DNA of 64,000 nucleotides from Acidobacteriota bacterium. Lineage in GTDB: Bacteria > Acidobacteriota > Thermoanaerobaculia > Thermoanaerobaculales > Thermoanaerobaculaceae. Below the pieces are notes generated by a model. The model did no database searches. It was given only the letters and a program-made list of their open reading frames with translations, and had not been told where the DNA came from. Position numbers and translations under genes: made by a program. Shown here piece by piece: positions 1 through 10,000 of the stretch (positions within the stretch are counted from its first letter, which is position 1; each line of letters starts with the position of its first letter). The stretch lies in contig JACQZW010000024.1 of the NCBI GenBank assembly GCA_016213675.1, positions 108,303 through 172,302 on the forward strand, written 5' to 3'.

Positions 1-2
1 CC

Positions 3-1121
3 TGGGGTCTGGACCGGGTCGACCAGCACGCCACGCCTTTCGACGGCGTCTACACCTACAACAACCTCGGCGCGGGCGTGGACGTCTACGTGATCGACAG
101 CGGAATCCGCAGCACTCACGTCGACTTCGGCGGTCGGGTGGACACCTCCAAGGCGTTCACGACCATCGACGACGGCCGCGGAACCGACGACTGCAACGGG
201 CACGGCACCATCGTGGCCGGGATCATCGGCGGCGAGAACCATGGCGTCGCAAAGAGTGTGACCCTGCATCCGGTGCGCGTCGTGGGTTGCGACGGCTTCG
301 CCACCCTGTCCGACGTTGTGGCCGGTGTCGACTGGGTCACGACCCAGCATCCGGCGCCTGCTCCGCGCAAGAAGGGAACGCCCCCACCTCCGCCTCTGCC
401 GCCGGCCGTCGCCAACTTCAGCCTCTCGACCCCCGGCTCTCTGGCGCTCGACACCGCAATCCACAACTCGATCAACGCGGGCGTGGTCTACGTCGTGGCG
501 GCCGGCAACAACACCGGCGATGCGTGCAACTACTCGCCCGGCCGGTTGAGCGACGCCATCACCGTTGGCGCCAGCAACGACGCTGACAACGTGTGGGTCT
601 CGTCCAACGGCGGGAGCTGCGTCGATCTGTTTGCTCCGGGCGTCGCGATCACCTCAACCTTCATCCTGAGCGACACCAGCACGGTATCGATGACCGGCAC
701 CTCGGCTGCGGCTCCGCACGTGGCGGGAACGGCAGCGCTGTACCTGGCGGCCAACCCGACTTCCACACCGGCCACGGTGGAGGGGGCGATTCGTAACGCC
801 GCCACGACCGATGCCCTCGCGGTGCTTCCGCCTTCGACCGCCAACCGCCTGCTCTACTCCGCCTTCGCCGGTCTCGACGCGCCGCCGGTGGCCGGCTTCA
901 CCTATAGCTGCCGGAGCCGGCGGTGCAGCTTCAACGGAAGCCCATCCACCGACGACCGTGGGATCGCCGGCTTTGCCTGGAGCTTCGGCGACGGGGCGTC
1001 GGGCTCGGGTGCGACGATCACCCACTCGTTCCCGTCCTCGCCGGCCTCCTTCTCGGTCACCCTGACGGTCACTGATACTGCGGGCCAGTCCTCCTCCGCC
1101 CTGAAGGCACTGCAGTTCTAA
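3..1121 (+). CDS. Secreted subtilisin-like (S8) serine protease with C-terminal PKD domain, 5' end missing
   Basis: Partial gene: the reading frame is open to the left edge, so the start lies outside the window. The visible 372 residues begin in the mature protease (WGLDRVDQ). The catalytic triad is present: Asp in VIDSGIR, His in CNGHGT, and Ser in MTGTSAAAPH (Ser codon at 702-704). The region around 350-420 carries a proline-rich insertion (PPPPPLPP). After the S8 domain the last ~85 residues form a PKD-like fold (PVAGFTYSC...WSFGDGASGSG...HSF), usual in secreted bacterial proteases for substrate or surface binding. The likely role is extracellular protein degradation. The GTG at 78 lies inside the fold and is not a start. 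A hairpin follows the stop. Confidence 0.93.
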   Translation, partial: WGLDRVDQHATPFDGVYTYNNLGAGVDVYVIDSGIRSTHVDFGGRVDTSKAFTTIDDGRGTDDCNGHGTIVAGIIGGENHGVAKSVTLHPVRVVGCDGFATLSDVVAGVDWVTTQHPAPAPRKKGTPPPPPLPPAVANFSLSTPGSLALDTAIHNSINAGVVYVVAAGNNTGDACNYSPGRLSDAITVGASNDADNVWVSSNGGSCVDLFAPGVAITSTFILSDTSTVSMTGTSAAAPHVAGTAALYLAANPTSTPATVEGAIRNAATTDALAVLPPSTANRLLYSAFAGLDAPPVAGFTYSCRSRRCSFNGSPSTDDRGIAGFAWSFGDGASGSGATITHSFPSSPASFSVTLTVTDTAGQSSSALKALQF

Positions 1122-1154
1122 GCCCTTTCCCATGGCAGTCCTGGGTTCCCTTTC

Positions 1155-1178
1155 GGGGCCGGCCGCGACGCCGGCCCC
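1155..1178 (+). terminator. GC-rich hairpin after the S8 protease gene
   Basis: A perfect 9-bp inverted repeat (ggggccggc / gccggcccc) with a 6-nt loop lies 34 nt after the protease stop codon. No long T run follows, so this is a hairpin terminator by position and stem strength rather than a textbook intrinsic terminator. Confidence 0.5.
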
Positions 1179-1296
1179 GCCCTTATTCCTGGAGCATTGC
1201 GCTCTGATCTCCCTGACCCGTGTCTGGACCCGGGCTTGACATGCGGGGACCCCGACGGGTCGAGGGCCGGCACACAGCGGCTATCATGAAGAGGTG

Positions 1297-2451
1297 ATGC
1301 CAGTGGACCCGCGGCCGGAAGAGGCCGAACCCGCTCGCGAGCAGCCTATCGGAAACGGAGACACTCTCCCCAAGCTGCTGGCGCACGCGGCGGCAGAGTG
1401 GCGGGCCACCTTCGACGCCATCGCCTCTCCGATCATCATCCTCGATGGCGAAGCCCGAGTGCGACGCCTGAACCGCGCCGCGCGGGATCTCACCAGCCTG
1501 GAGTACCAGGAGATCATCGGGCGCCACGTGGCCGAGGTCGGCGGGGGCCGGCTGTGCGATTCAGCCGCCGAACTCGCCGGGCGTGCCGTGAACGATCGCG
1601 GAATGCTCTCTCTCGAAGTGGTGGACGCCGAGCGGAGAACTATCTGGGATGTGGCCGCTCACTACTCTGATGGCAACCCTGAGGCTCCAAGCCCGCAAGT
1701 GATCATCGTGGCGCGCGATATCACCAGGCTGGCGGAGCTCCAGGAGTCGCTGAGGCGAAGCGAGACCCTCGCCGCCCTCGGCTCGTTGGTGGCGGGAGTG
1801 GTTCATCAGGTGCGGAACCCGCTCTTTGGCGTATCCGCGGCGGTGGATGCGCTCGAGTCGAGATTCGGGGATCGTCCCGAACTCGTGAGGTACGTCGAGG
1901 CCTTGCGCGATCCGGTTCGACGGCTGTCGCGCCTGCTCGACGGGCTGTTGAGCTACGGTCGCCCCGCTAGCCCCGAGAGGAAGCGCGTGGACCTCAGCGG
2001 CACGGTCGCTGCGGCATGCCGGTCCTGCGAGGTCTTGAAGGGCAGGCACGGAGTCGTTCTGGAAACGGCGCTTCACGAGCCGGCAGCGGTGGTCTTGGCG
2101 GACCGGGATCGCCTCCTTGAGGCGCTGGCCAATGTCATCGAGAACGCCATCGAGAACAGCCCGCGCGGTGGACGGGTGGTGGTGGAGCTCGCCACCGAGG
2201 TCGACGGAGGACGGAGTTGGTACGTCTGCCGGGTGCGGGATGAGGGTCCGGGCTTCCAGGATGAGGACCTGCCGCGCCTCGGCGAGCCCTTCTTCGTTCG
2301 TCGCCACGGGGGAACAGGCCTGGGGCTGGCGGTGACCCGGCGGATCGTCGACGACGCCGGAGGTTCCCTGCGGTTTGCGAACACTAGCGGGGGCGGGGCG
2401 GAGGTGACGATTCGACTCCCGGTGTCTCCTGGCGGCGCCCTGGGGAGCTGA
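1297..2451 (+). CDS. PAS-domain sensor histidine kinase, NtrB-like
   Basis: Cytoplasmic two-component kinase of about 384 residues. There is an N-terminal PAS domain (about residues 35-145), then a dimerisation/phosphoacceptor domain with His in GVVHQVRNPL (about residue 170). The HATPase domain follows, with N box ANVIENAIEN, G1 DEGPGF and G2 GGTGLGLAV. No transmembrane segment is visible, so the PAS domain probably senses an internal or diffusible signal. A GTG one codon upstream (1294) and a GTG at 1303 are alternative starts; AGAGG at 1290-1294 best fits the latter. The next gene starts 3 nt after the stop and encodes the sigma-54 response regulator, so the two form a cognate pair. The signal and the targets are not evident from the window. 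Confidence 0.93.
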   Translation: MPVDPRPEEAEPAREQPIGNGDTLPKLLAHAAAEWRATFDAIASPIIILDGEARVRRLNRAARDLTSLEYQEIIGRHVAEVGGGRLCDSAAELAGRAVNDRGMLSLEVVDAERRTIWDVAAHYSDGNPEAPSPQVIIVARDITRLAELQESLRRSETLAALGSLVAGVVHQVRNPLFGVSAAVDALESRFGDRPELVRYVEALRDPVRRLSRLLDGLLSYGRPASPERKRVDLSGTVAAACRSCEVLKGRHGVVLETALHEPAAVVLADRDRLLEALANVIENAIENSPRGGRVVVELATEVDGGRSWYVCRVRDEGPGFQDEDLPRLGEPFFVRRHGGTGLGLAVTRRIVDDAGGSLRFANTSGGGAEVTIRLPVSPGGALGS

Positions 2452-2454
2452 CCA

Positions 2455-3801
2455 GTGCGAAAGCCCAAGGTCCTGATCGTCGACGACGACCCGGCCATCC
2501 GGTTTGGGATGGGAGAGTACCTGGAGTTCGAAGGCTTCGATGTGAGCGAGGCAGCCGACTGCGAGGGAGCCCTGCAGTCGTTCACAGCCGTTCGCCCTGA
2601 CATGGCGATCCTGGACTACTCCTTGCCGGACGGGAACGCTCTCGGTTTGCTCCCCCGCCTCCAACAAGTCGACTGCACGGTGCCGCTGCTCATCCTGACC
2701 GGCCACGGCTCGATCGATCTGGCGGTGCAGGCGATCAAGTTGGGTGCAGAGCAATTCCTGACCAAACCCGTGGAGCTTCCGGCCCTGTTGGCGGTTCTCA
2801 GGCGTCTCATCGAGAACCAGCGAAACCGCCGCACCCAGGCCGCTCGAGAGTCGCTCTCGGCCCGTGAGGAGATCTCGCCGTTCGTGGGCGGCTCGGCCGC
2901 CATTCGCCGCCTCGCCGACGAGGCGCGTCGCATCGCGGCGGTCGAGAGCCCGGTCCTGATCCAGGGAGAAACCGGCAGCGGCAAGGGGGTGCTCGCCCAT
3001 TGGCTGCACAGGAACGGTCCCCGGGCCGCCGAGGCCTTCGTGGACCTGAACTGCGCCGGGCTCAGCCGCGAGTTCCTCGAGACAGAGCTCTTCGGCCACG
3101 AACGAGGCGCCTTCACGGGTGCCGTCAACCGAAAGACAGGTCTGCTGGAGGTGGCCGACCGTGGCACGGTCTTCCTGGACGAGGTCGGGGACATCGAACA
3201 GAGCGTCCAGCCGAAGCTGCTCAAGGTCCTCGAGGAGAAGCAATTCAGGAGGATGGGCGAAGTCCGGGACCGCGTCGTCGATATCCGTTTGATCGCCGCG
3301 TCGCACCGAGACCTCCAGGCGCGCGTGAGAGAGGGGTTCTTCAGGGCCGACCTCTACTTTCGCATCTCCACCGTGCCTTTGCGCATCCCACCTCTCCGAG
3401 ATCGGGTGGAAGACATCCTTCCTCTCGCCACCACGCTGCTCGAACGACTCGCCTCGGATCTCGGAAGGCCACGCCTGTCCATCGCCCCGGACGCTGCTCG
3501 CGCCCTCGAGGAGTATCGCTGGCCGGGGAACATCCGTGAGCTCCGGAACGTGCTCGAACGGGCCGTGCTCCTTTCCGATCGGGAGGAGTTCCACCGGGCC
3601 GATCTGCGGTTCGAGCCGCTGTCCCAGGTCGTGGAGGCCGTCGCCAACCTCACGTTGGAAGAGGTCGAGCGACAGCATATCGAGAGGATCCTGGCTCTTG
3701 AGGGGGGGCGTGTGCCGGCGGCCGCGGCCAAGCTCGGTATTCCGAGGAGCACGCTCTACGAGAAGCTGAAGCGTTACGGACTCCGGTCGGTTCAAGACTG
3801 A
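2455..3801 (+). CDS. NtrC-family sigma-54-dependent response regulator
   Basis: 448 residues with the full NtrC layout. The receiver domain carries phosphoacceptor Asp54 in AILDYSLPDG and Lys in FLTKP. The AAA+ domain has Walker A GETGSGKG (171-178), the sigma-54 contact loop GAFTGA (218-223) and Walker B GTVFLDEVGD. The C-terminal Fis-type helix-turn-helix is AAAKLGIPRSTLYEKLKRYG. It activates sigma-54 RNA polymerase when phosphorylated by the upstream kinase. The start is GTG with GGGGAG 8 nt upstream, 3 nt after the kinase stop, so the genes are translationally coupled. No convincing -24/-12 promoter was found near by, so its targets are probably elsewhere. Confidence 0.96.
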   Translation: MRKPKVLIVDDDPAIRFGMGEYLEFEGFDVSEAADCEGALQSFTAVRPDMAILDYSLPDGNALGLLPRLQQVDCTVPLLILTGHGSIDLAVQAIKLGAEQFLTKPVELPALLAVLRRLIENQRNRRTQAARESLSAREEISPFVGGSAAIRRLADEARRIAAVESPVLIQGETGSGKGVLAHWLHRNGPRAAEAFVDLNCAGLSREFLETELFGHERGAFTGAVNRKTGLLEVADRGTVFLDEVGDIEQSVQPKLLKVLEEKQFRRMGEVRDRVVDIRLIAASHRDLQARVREGFFRADLYFRISTVPLRIPPLRDRVEDILPLATTLLERLASDLGRPRLSIAPDAARALEEYRWPGNIRELRNVLERAVLLSDREEFHRADLRFEPLSQVVEAVANLTLEEVERQHIERILALEGGRVPAAAAKLGIPRSTLYEKLKRYGLRSVQD

Positions 3802-4102
3802 GCCAACCTCCCGGGCGTTGGCCGCTGCGAAGGCATCCGGGTCACGATTGGCGCTGTGGTCCCGCCCGGAACCTCCACGACGTGAGGTCGCGGAATGGTC
3901 CCTCTCGGGCCGGGGCGCCCCACTTGAGTCCGCGCTGGACCCTGCGCCGGGTGAACCAGGTGCGCATGTTGGTAGACTGACGTGACATGTGTGGCCTGCA
4001 AATCGTACCGGCGACAGCGACCGCCCCGTGCAGTTTCACGCAGACCCACGGCGGCGTCGGACGGTGGTCGCCCGAGTCGGCCCCGGCTCGATGTCGGGTG
4101 GA
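3802..4102. other. Intergenic stretch without recognised content
   Basis: About 300 bases between the response regulator and the BTAD activator. Open frames here are short and show no family resemblance. No repeat copy, strong hairpin or clear promoter was found. The frame of the downstream gene is open back to 3989, but that extension does not look like protein. Confidence 0.5.
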
Positions 4103-6430
4103 ATGATGCTGCGGTTCCTGCTGCTCGGCGGGTTCGAGGTGTGGCACAAGAGCCGCAAGCTCGACGGCTTCGAGTCGCGCAAGACCCGGGCCTTGCTGGC
4201 CTACCTGGCGCTCAAGCGCGGCCGCATGCTGAGCCGCGACCAACTCGCTGGCCTGCTGTGGCCCGAGGCCTCGAACGAGGCCGCACGCCGCAACATCAGG
4301 CAGGCACTCTACAACCTCAACTCGGTCCTGGCTGGAACTGGGGGAAGTTCCCCGATCCTGGTCGAGGCAGCGAGCGTGACCCTCGACCGGGGACCGCAGC
4401 TTTGGGTCGACGTCGAGGCCTTCAAGAAGGTCCTGGGCCAGGGCCGGGTGCCGGTCGCCACGGTGGCGACTCACGCCCTTTCCCAGGCGGCCAGTCTCTA
4501 TCGTGGCGACCTGCTGGCGGGCTTCTTCGTGAGCGACAGTCCGGAGTTCGAGTCATGGATGACTGGCGAGCAGGAGCTCCTGAGGAGGCTGGCCCTCGAG
4601 GCACTCGACGCCTTGGCCGAGCGCAGTCTCGCTCGAGGTGAGCCGGCGCTTGGGATTCCATACGCTCGGCGCCTCGTGGCCATGGACCAGTTTGCCGAGC
4701 GTTCGCACAGGCTCCTCATGAGCCTGCTGGCGATGGCCGGCGAGCGGGCCGCCGCGCTGGCGCACTACCGGTCGCTCGAACAGCTCCTGCGGCAGGAGCT
4801 GGGCGTCGAGCCGCTCCCGGAAACGAAGGCGACGTACGCCGGGGTTCTGTCCGAGGCCTTGGCTGCGGCCACCGGACCAACGGTCGAGGCCAAGGCTGGT
4901 CCGGTCATCCCGCTCGTCGCGAGGGGAGACGCCTTTGCGAAGCTCTCGCAGACCTGGGCTACGGTTCTCGAGGGGCAGCCGCGGCTCACGCTCGTCGAGG
5001 GAGAAGAGGGCGTTGGCAAGACCAGGGTCATACGGTCTTTCCTCGACGCCGCGGCCGCCCAGCGCCCGAGCCTCGTGCTGGTCGGTAAGAGCGTCTCCCG
5101 CTTTCCGCAACTCCCATACCGCCCAGTCGTGCAAGCGCTGTCCCCGGCCTTGGGCGCCTCTGACGACGAACGCGAGAGCCTGGCTCGCAAGCTGCCCCCG
5201 GCGGCCCGGGCGGTGCTGGCGGCGCTCTTTCCGGGGCTGGGTCCCGCGCCCCGTTCCCGCTCGGGCCGCTCCCGTCCGCCCGCCGTACGACACGAGGTTC
5301 TCTTCGATGCGGTGGCGCTCCTCCTCCGACTGATCTCGCGGCGGCATGCCGGCTCAGGAGGATGCCAGCCAGTCGTGCTCTTTCTCGACGACCTGCAGTG
5401 GGCCGATGCGGATACGGTCGGGTTGATCCTCGCCCTGGCGGCTCGGCTGCGTGACATCCCGGTCTGGCTTTTGCTGGCCTGTCGCTGTGGCGACACGCAG
5501 ACTCACGCCGGCCTCAGCCGGATCGTGGAGAGCCCGTCGTCTGCCGATCCCATCCAGCGGATCCACCTCGACAGGCTCGGGGTCGCCGATGTGCGCGAGA
5601 TGGCGCGCGCGCTGGTCGGCGAGGAGGATGTACCTGGCCTCAAGAGCCTTCTGGTCCGCGGCGGCGATGGGCTGCCCATGAAGCTCGTCGCACTGGTCAA
5701 CTCGCTGTGGGACGAGGGCAGGCTGAGTCCGACGAGAGCCGGCAGGGAAAAGTGGGTTTGCCGGGTTGGCCCCTCCGACAGCATGTGGTGTGAGCAGACT
5801 CTCGACGACCTGATCCGGAGCCGAGTGGCCCGCCTGTCGAATTCGACCCGTCGGGTCGCCTCGTTGGCCTCGGTGCTCGGTCACGAGTTTGACGTCGAGC
5901 TGATTCTCAGGGCCGAGCCCGAGCACAAGGTGGTCGTCGAGGTCGCCCTGGACGCTCTCAGAAAGCGCTACCTGGTAAGGCACACGGCATCGGAATGGGT
6001 GCGGAGGGACCCGGAGGAGCGCGACCCAATCAACGGGGCCACCCGCCGCCTCGAGCGGTTCGACTTCGACCAGGACCGAATCCGCGAGGTCATCAGGGGA
6101 GAAATCAGTCCGCTCCGGCGCCAGGTTCTCCACCGGCAGGTCGCTCAAGCCCTCGAGTCCCTGTCGAACGACGACCTATTGGGCGTCGAGGAGGACCGCG
6201 CCTACCACCTCGTCGAGGCACGGGAATGGCGGCTGGCAGTCGGGGCCCTCCGCCGCGCCGGGGATCGGGCTCGCGACCAACTCGCCTTCTGCAGCGCTCG
6301 GTTGTCTTACGGGCGGGCCCTGGAGGCGGCCGGCGAGGTCGAACGTGATCTCGGGAAGGACCTCCCGCCGTCCCTGTCGTCGGAGGTCTTGAACGTGAAG
6401 AGGGCGCTGGCCGGAATGCCGTCCGAGTAG
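4103..6430 (+). CDS. BTAD-type transcriptional activator with AAA (AAA_16/NACHT-like) ATPase domain
   Basis: About 775 residues. The N-terminus is a winged helix/OmpR-like DNA-binding domain (MMLRFLLLGGFEVWHKSRKL...LLAYLALKRGRMLSRDQLAGLLWP). A bacterial transcriptional activator (BTAD) helical-repeat domain follows, to about residue 250. The next part is a signal-transducing ATPase with Walker A EGEEGVGKTRV and Walker B VVLFLDDLQWAD. The architecture is that of SARP/LuxR-like activators that often control secondary metabolism or secreted functions. The start is uncertain: ATG at 4103/4106 fits the family's usual N-terminus (M-LRF-LLGGFEV); ATG 4091 or GTG 3989 would only add residues unlike the family. 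It lies upstream of the C25 peptidase and lasso cluster and could regulate them; this is inference from position only. Confidence 0.9.
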   Translation: MMLRFLLLGGFEVWHKSRKLDGFESRKTRALLAYLALKRGRMLSRDQLAGLLWPEASNEAARRNIRQALYNLNSVLAGTGGSSPILVEAASVTLDRGPQLWVDVEAFKKVLGQGRVPVATVATHALSQAASLYRGDLLAGFFVSDSPEFESWMTGEQELLRRLALEALDALAERSLARGEPALGIPYARRLVAMDQFAERSHRLLMSLLAMAGERAAALAHYRSLEQLLRQELGVEPLPETKATYAGVLSEALAAATGPTVEAKAGPVIPLVARGDAFAKLSQTWATVLEGQPRLTLVEGEEGVGKTRVIRSFLDAAAAQRPSLVLVGKSVSRFPQLPYRPVVQALSPALGASDDERESLARKLPPAARAVLAALFPGLGPAPRSRSGRSRPPAVRHEVLFDAVALLLRLISRRHAGSGGCQPVVLFLDDLQWADADTVGLILALAARLRDIPVWLLLACRCGDTQTHAGLSRIVESPSSADPIQRIHLDRLGVADVREMARALVGEEDVPGLKSLLVRGGDGLPMKLVALVNSLWDEGRLSPTRAGREKWVCRVGPSDSMWCEQTLDDLIRSRVARLSNSTRRVASLASVLGHEFDVELILRAEPEHKVVVEVALDALRKRYLVRHTASEWVRRDPEERDPINGATRRLERFDFDQDRIREVIRGEISPLRRQVLHRQVAQALESLSNDDLLGVEEDRAYHLVEAREWRLAVGALRRAGDRARDQLAFCSARLSYGRALEAAGEVERDLGKDLPPSLSSEVLNVKRALAGMPSE

Positions 6431-6671
6431 CTCCGGCCGTTCATCCCGGCGCGACCCTCCTGGCGACTTCGAAGCCCCCCGTACCTGCCCGGCGGCGCGA
6501 CACCCGGCCGGGAGGTCGCGTCGACGGCTCCCAACCGACTTCTTTCAATGCCTTGCGTCGCGCTTAACTACAAGACGTAAACATAATTGCGTGCAGTTCG
6601 CGAGTTGACGATTTCCTGACGTTGCGGGGGGATCATGCTCCGCGATGGCGAGGTCCTCGAAGGAGCACGCA

Positions 6672-6968
6672 GTGGGTGAGCCCAGGCAATTCGGGTCCGA
6701 TGACCGGCAGACCGGGGGCGTGCATGCGCCGGTTTCGCTGCTGCTGCGCTGCTGGCTCGAGCCCAACCCGGGGGCAGGACCCGTGGTCAGAGGGATGCTG
6801 CGCAACCTCCAGACCGGGGAAGAGTCGCCCATCGGTGACGTGGATGCTGTCGGTTGCCACGTCCTGCGCCATCTGGGATGGGACGGCTGGTCAACAGGGA
6901 TCTGTGTGGCGGGGTCGACAGGCACGAGGAGTCTTTCGCTGGCCAGCGGGCCAACGGAGGGCTCATGA
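6672..6968 (+). CDS. Small conserved protein with R-x-W-x-E-P and R-G-x-L-R...T-G-E motifs
   Basis: 98 residues, function unknown. The core reads VSLLLRCWLEPNPG...VVRGMLRNLQTGEES...GDVDAV...LRHLGW. I recognise this spacing (WLEP, a charged RGxLR, TGEE and a terminal helix) from small uncharacterised proteins in other GC-rich soil bacteria, but I cannot name a Pfam family. The start is chosen as GTG at 6672 because AGGAG lies 6 nt upstream; an in-frame ATG at 6645 has no well-placed ribosome site. It sits between the BTAD activator and the C25 peptidase. The first 15 residues (GEPRQFGSDDRQTGG) look disordered. Confidence 0.65.
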   Translation: MGEPRQFGSDDRQTGGVHAPVSLLLRCWLEPNPGAGPVVRGMLRNLQTGEESPIGDVDAVGCHVLRHLGWDGWSTGICVAGSTGTRSLSLASGPTEGS

Positions 6969-7080
6969 AGTCCGCGATGACTGCGCGTGGCGGGCGTCAG
7001 GAGGGCCTGGTGCGAACTGGCCCCGCCATCAGACGTTGGGACGGAGGCGGTCGAGCCCGCCCCCAGAAGGAGAAGGCGAT

Positions 7081-10000
7081 GCACAGAAGGACCGTACCGT
7101 TCATGATCGTGGCGCTGCTGCTGGCGTTTGCTGGCGGCGTTTCGGCCCAGACCACCGTCCCGGACTGCTGGGCCAACCAGAACGACCCGGCCTGCAAGTG
7201 CATGGACTCCGTGCTACCAGGCTACGCTGGCGCGGGCTGTACCGCCAACGACACGAGGATCGTCCTCGTCGGCCTGGGCGTGCTGGACGACGGCTGTGTC
7301 AACGGCAACGACACGGTGAAGATCAAGCTGCGCGTCCAGGTCAACGCCGGTGGCGCCGAGCGCTACGACATCGGCTGGTTCATTCCGCAGGACGCGACGG
7401 GCACGGGCCGGGAGCTGGGCCTGTGTCAGTCCGGGTTCCTGATGCCGGTCGGCACCCCCGCGAACCCCAAGAGCGGTGTCGGGCCTTTCCGCATCCTGGA
7501 GTCGAAGGCGGCGGAGCAGGACACCTGCGGCGACATCCTCGCGACCGACAACCCCACGATCTTTGACTACCCGTCCCCCGTCACCCTGTCCTGCGCGCGG
7601 GTCAGCGCCGGGTTCCTCGCAGTGCCGCGCTGCGTGGTCTGGTCTCAGGGAGTCGGGAACTTGTGCAGCAGCATCTTCCAGACGGGAACCAACACCGCCT
7701 TCAACTCCAAGTGCAACTGCGACCCCGGCGACACGGCAACCGACATCCCGGGACCGAACGTGGCGATGACGTGTGCCTTCGGGACGCCTCCAGGGGGGAC
7801 CCTCGACCCCGGTGAGACGGTGACCAACACTATGAGCATCACCAACACCCCCGGGTGCACGACACCCGTGACCACGCCCCCGACCGCGGAGCGCTACCAG
7901 TGCTCGACCTCGGCCTACCTGCGGTTCGTCGCCACCTTCACCCCGGGTCACGGCACGGTCGCGGCCACGCCGCCGGCCGGCTCCGGCGACGAGGTCTTCA
8001 TCGACAACGCCACCGGCGTGCTCGTGTGGGTGGTCAAGAACCCCAACCCGTTGTTCGGGTCGTCGCTCGGCATCATCGGGCCCTTCGCCGGGACGCACAG
8101 CTTGCCCTACACCTACACCAAGTCGGACAACTTCGTGGGCACGATCTCGTTCGCCCACAAGATGTACTGGTCGAATAGCCTGCCCGGCGACCACGCGGAC
8201 CTCATCGGCGCCATCGAGCAGATCTGCACCGACTGCTCGTGCGCCACGAACATCACCACGACGCCGGTAACCCTGGCCGGCTTCCAGGCCCATCGCGAGG
8301 GTGGCCGGGTGGACTTCGAGTGGACCACCGCCACCGAGGTGGGTACCGTGGGCTACAGCATTCTGGCCCAGACCCCCAGCGGGTGGGTCCCCCTCACGGC
8401 CGAGCCGATCCCGAGCCAGGCCGGTGACTCCGTCGAGCCGCGGGACTACCGGTTGTCGATCGAGGTGCCCGAGGGCGTCGAGTCCTTCGTGATCGAGGAC
8501 ATGGACGCGCAGGGCAAGGTCACACGCCACCCCGTGGTCACGACCGGCGACAGCCAGAGTCCCGCTTCGGGGAGAGAGCCGGTGGCCTGGGGTCCGATCA
8601 AGGCCGAGCACGAAGCCAAGGTCGCCGACCGGGAGGCCCGTCTGCAGGACGCTCACCGGGCGGCGCTCCGCGACCATCTGGCGCGCGGTGCGCAGGGGCA
8701 GGGGATTTCGGTGCCGCCGATCGAGATCAAGGTGACGGCAGACGGCATCTATCGCGTGACCTACGAGGACCTCCTCGCGGCAGGCTTCGACCTGCAGGGC
8801 GTGCAGACGCAGAAGATCGGTCTCACCAACCGCGGCGAGGACGTGCCGATCTACACGTCCGCCGGCAAGCTCTTCGGCCCCGGCGCCTACCTCGAGTTCA
8901 TCGGGAAGCGGCTCAACACGCTCTACACCAGGGAGAACGTCTACCGGCTGGTGATCGACTCGCCGAAGGCGGCCCGGGTCGCGGTGGATCAGACGCAGCC
9001 CCCGTCCGTCCGGCCGGTCGCCACCTACCTGGAGACCCGCAGCTTCGGACAGGATCGCGTATACGAGTACAACAGCCCGACGGGCGATCCCTGGTGCCAC
9101 TCGCTACTGGGAATCTTCCAGAGCGCCCGAGAGTGGGACTTTCCGCTCACCGTTGACGGCCTCGCGGCAAACTCTGGTGCGGTGCTCGGTGTGCATCTGT
9201 TCGGTGACTCCGCCCTCCCCGCGAGCCCGGACCATCGCGTGGTCGTCAAACTCAACGGTGAGGTCCTCGGCGAGTACCTGTTCGACGGCGTCGTGGACTA
9301 CCCGATCAACATCAACCTGCCGGCCGGCCTGCTGCGCGAGGGAGCCAACACACTCACCCTGCGGCTCCCTGGCGGCCTTGGGACGCCGATCGACGTGGTG
9401 TGCGTCGAGGACTACTCGGTGACCTATCCCCGCTTCCTCAGGGCCAGCGCGGACGCCTTGGCGTTCGCAGGCCGGGGGTCGCGTTTCGAGGTTGGGGGCC
9501 TTTCGAGCTCCAACCTGGTCGGCTACCGGGTCGAGGGCGGCATGACCACCAGGCTCAACTCGCTGCTGGCGACCCCGGACGCCGGCGCGTTCAAGGCGGT
9601 CCTGCCGGGCACGCTACGCGAGGCGCGCCACCTGGTCTCGACGGTAGGCGCGCTGCCCAGGGCGTGCATCGCGGCCGGGCGGGTCGTCGGTGCATCGGAT
9701 TCCAAGGGCGAGAAGGCGCAGTACCTCATCGTGGCGCACCCGGACTTCCTCGACGGGCTGGCCGGCCTGGTCGACGCGAAGCAGCGCCAGGGCCTATCGG
9801 TCAAGGTCGTGGACGTCGAGGACATCTACGCCCAGTACGGGTACGGGATGGTCGACCCGGCGGCGATCAAGGCGTACATCGCCTGGGCGGCGGACACTTT
9901 GCGCACCGAGTACGTCCTTCTGGTGGGCGGCGACACCTACGACTACCACAACGTCATCGGGCTCGGGGCGTTGAGCTTCATCCCGTCCATCTACAGCGCC

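Noticed and set aside
1236..1241. TTGACA upstream of the PAS kinase as a -35 box
   Set aside because: No plausible -10 lies 16-19 nt downstream; the nearest TATCAT is 40 nt away.
1561..3795. 744-codon antisense open frame opposite the kinase and response regulator
   Set aside because: The plus-strand genes have clear domains and ribosome sites; the antisense frame has none.
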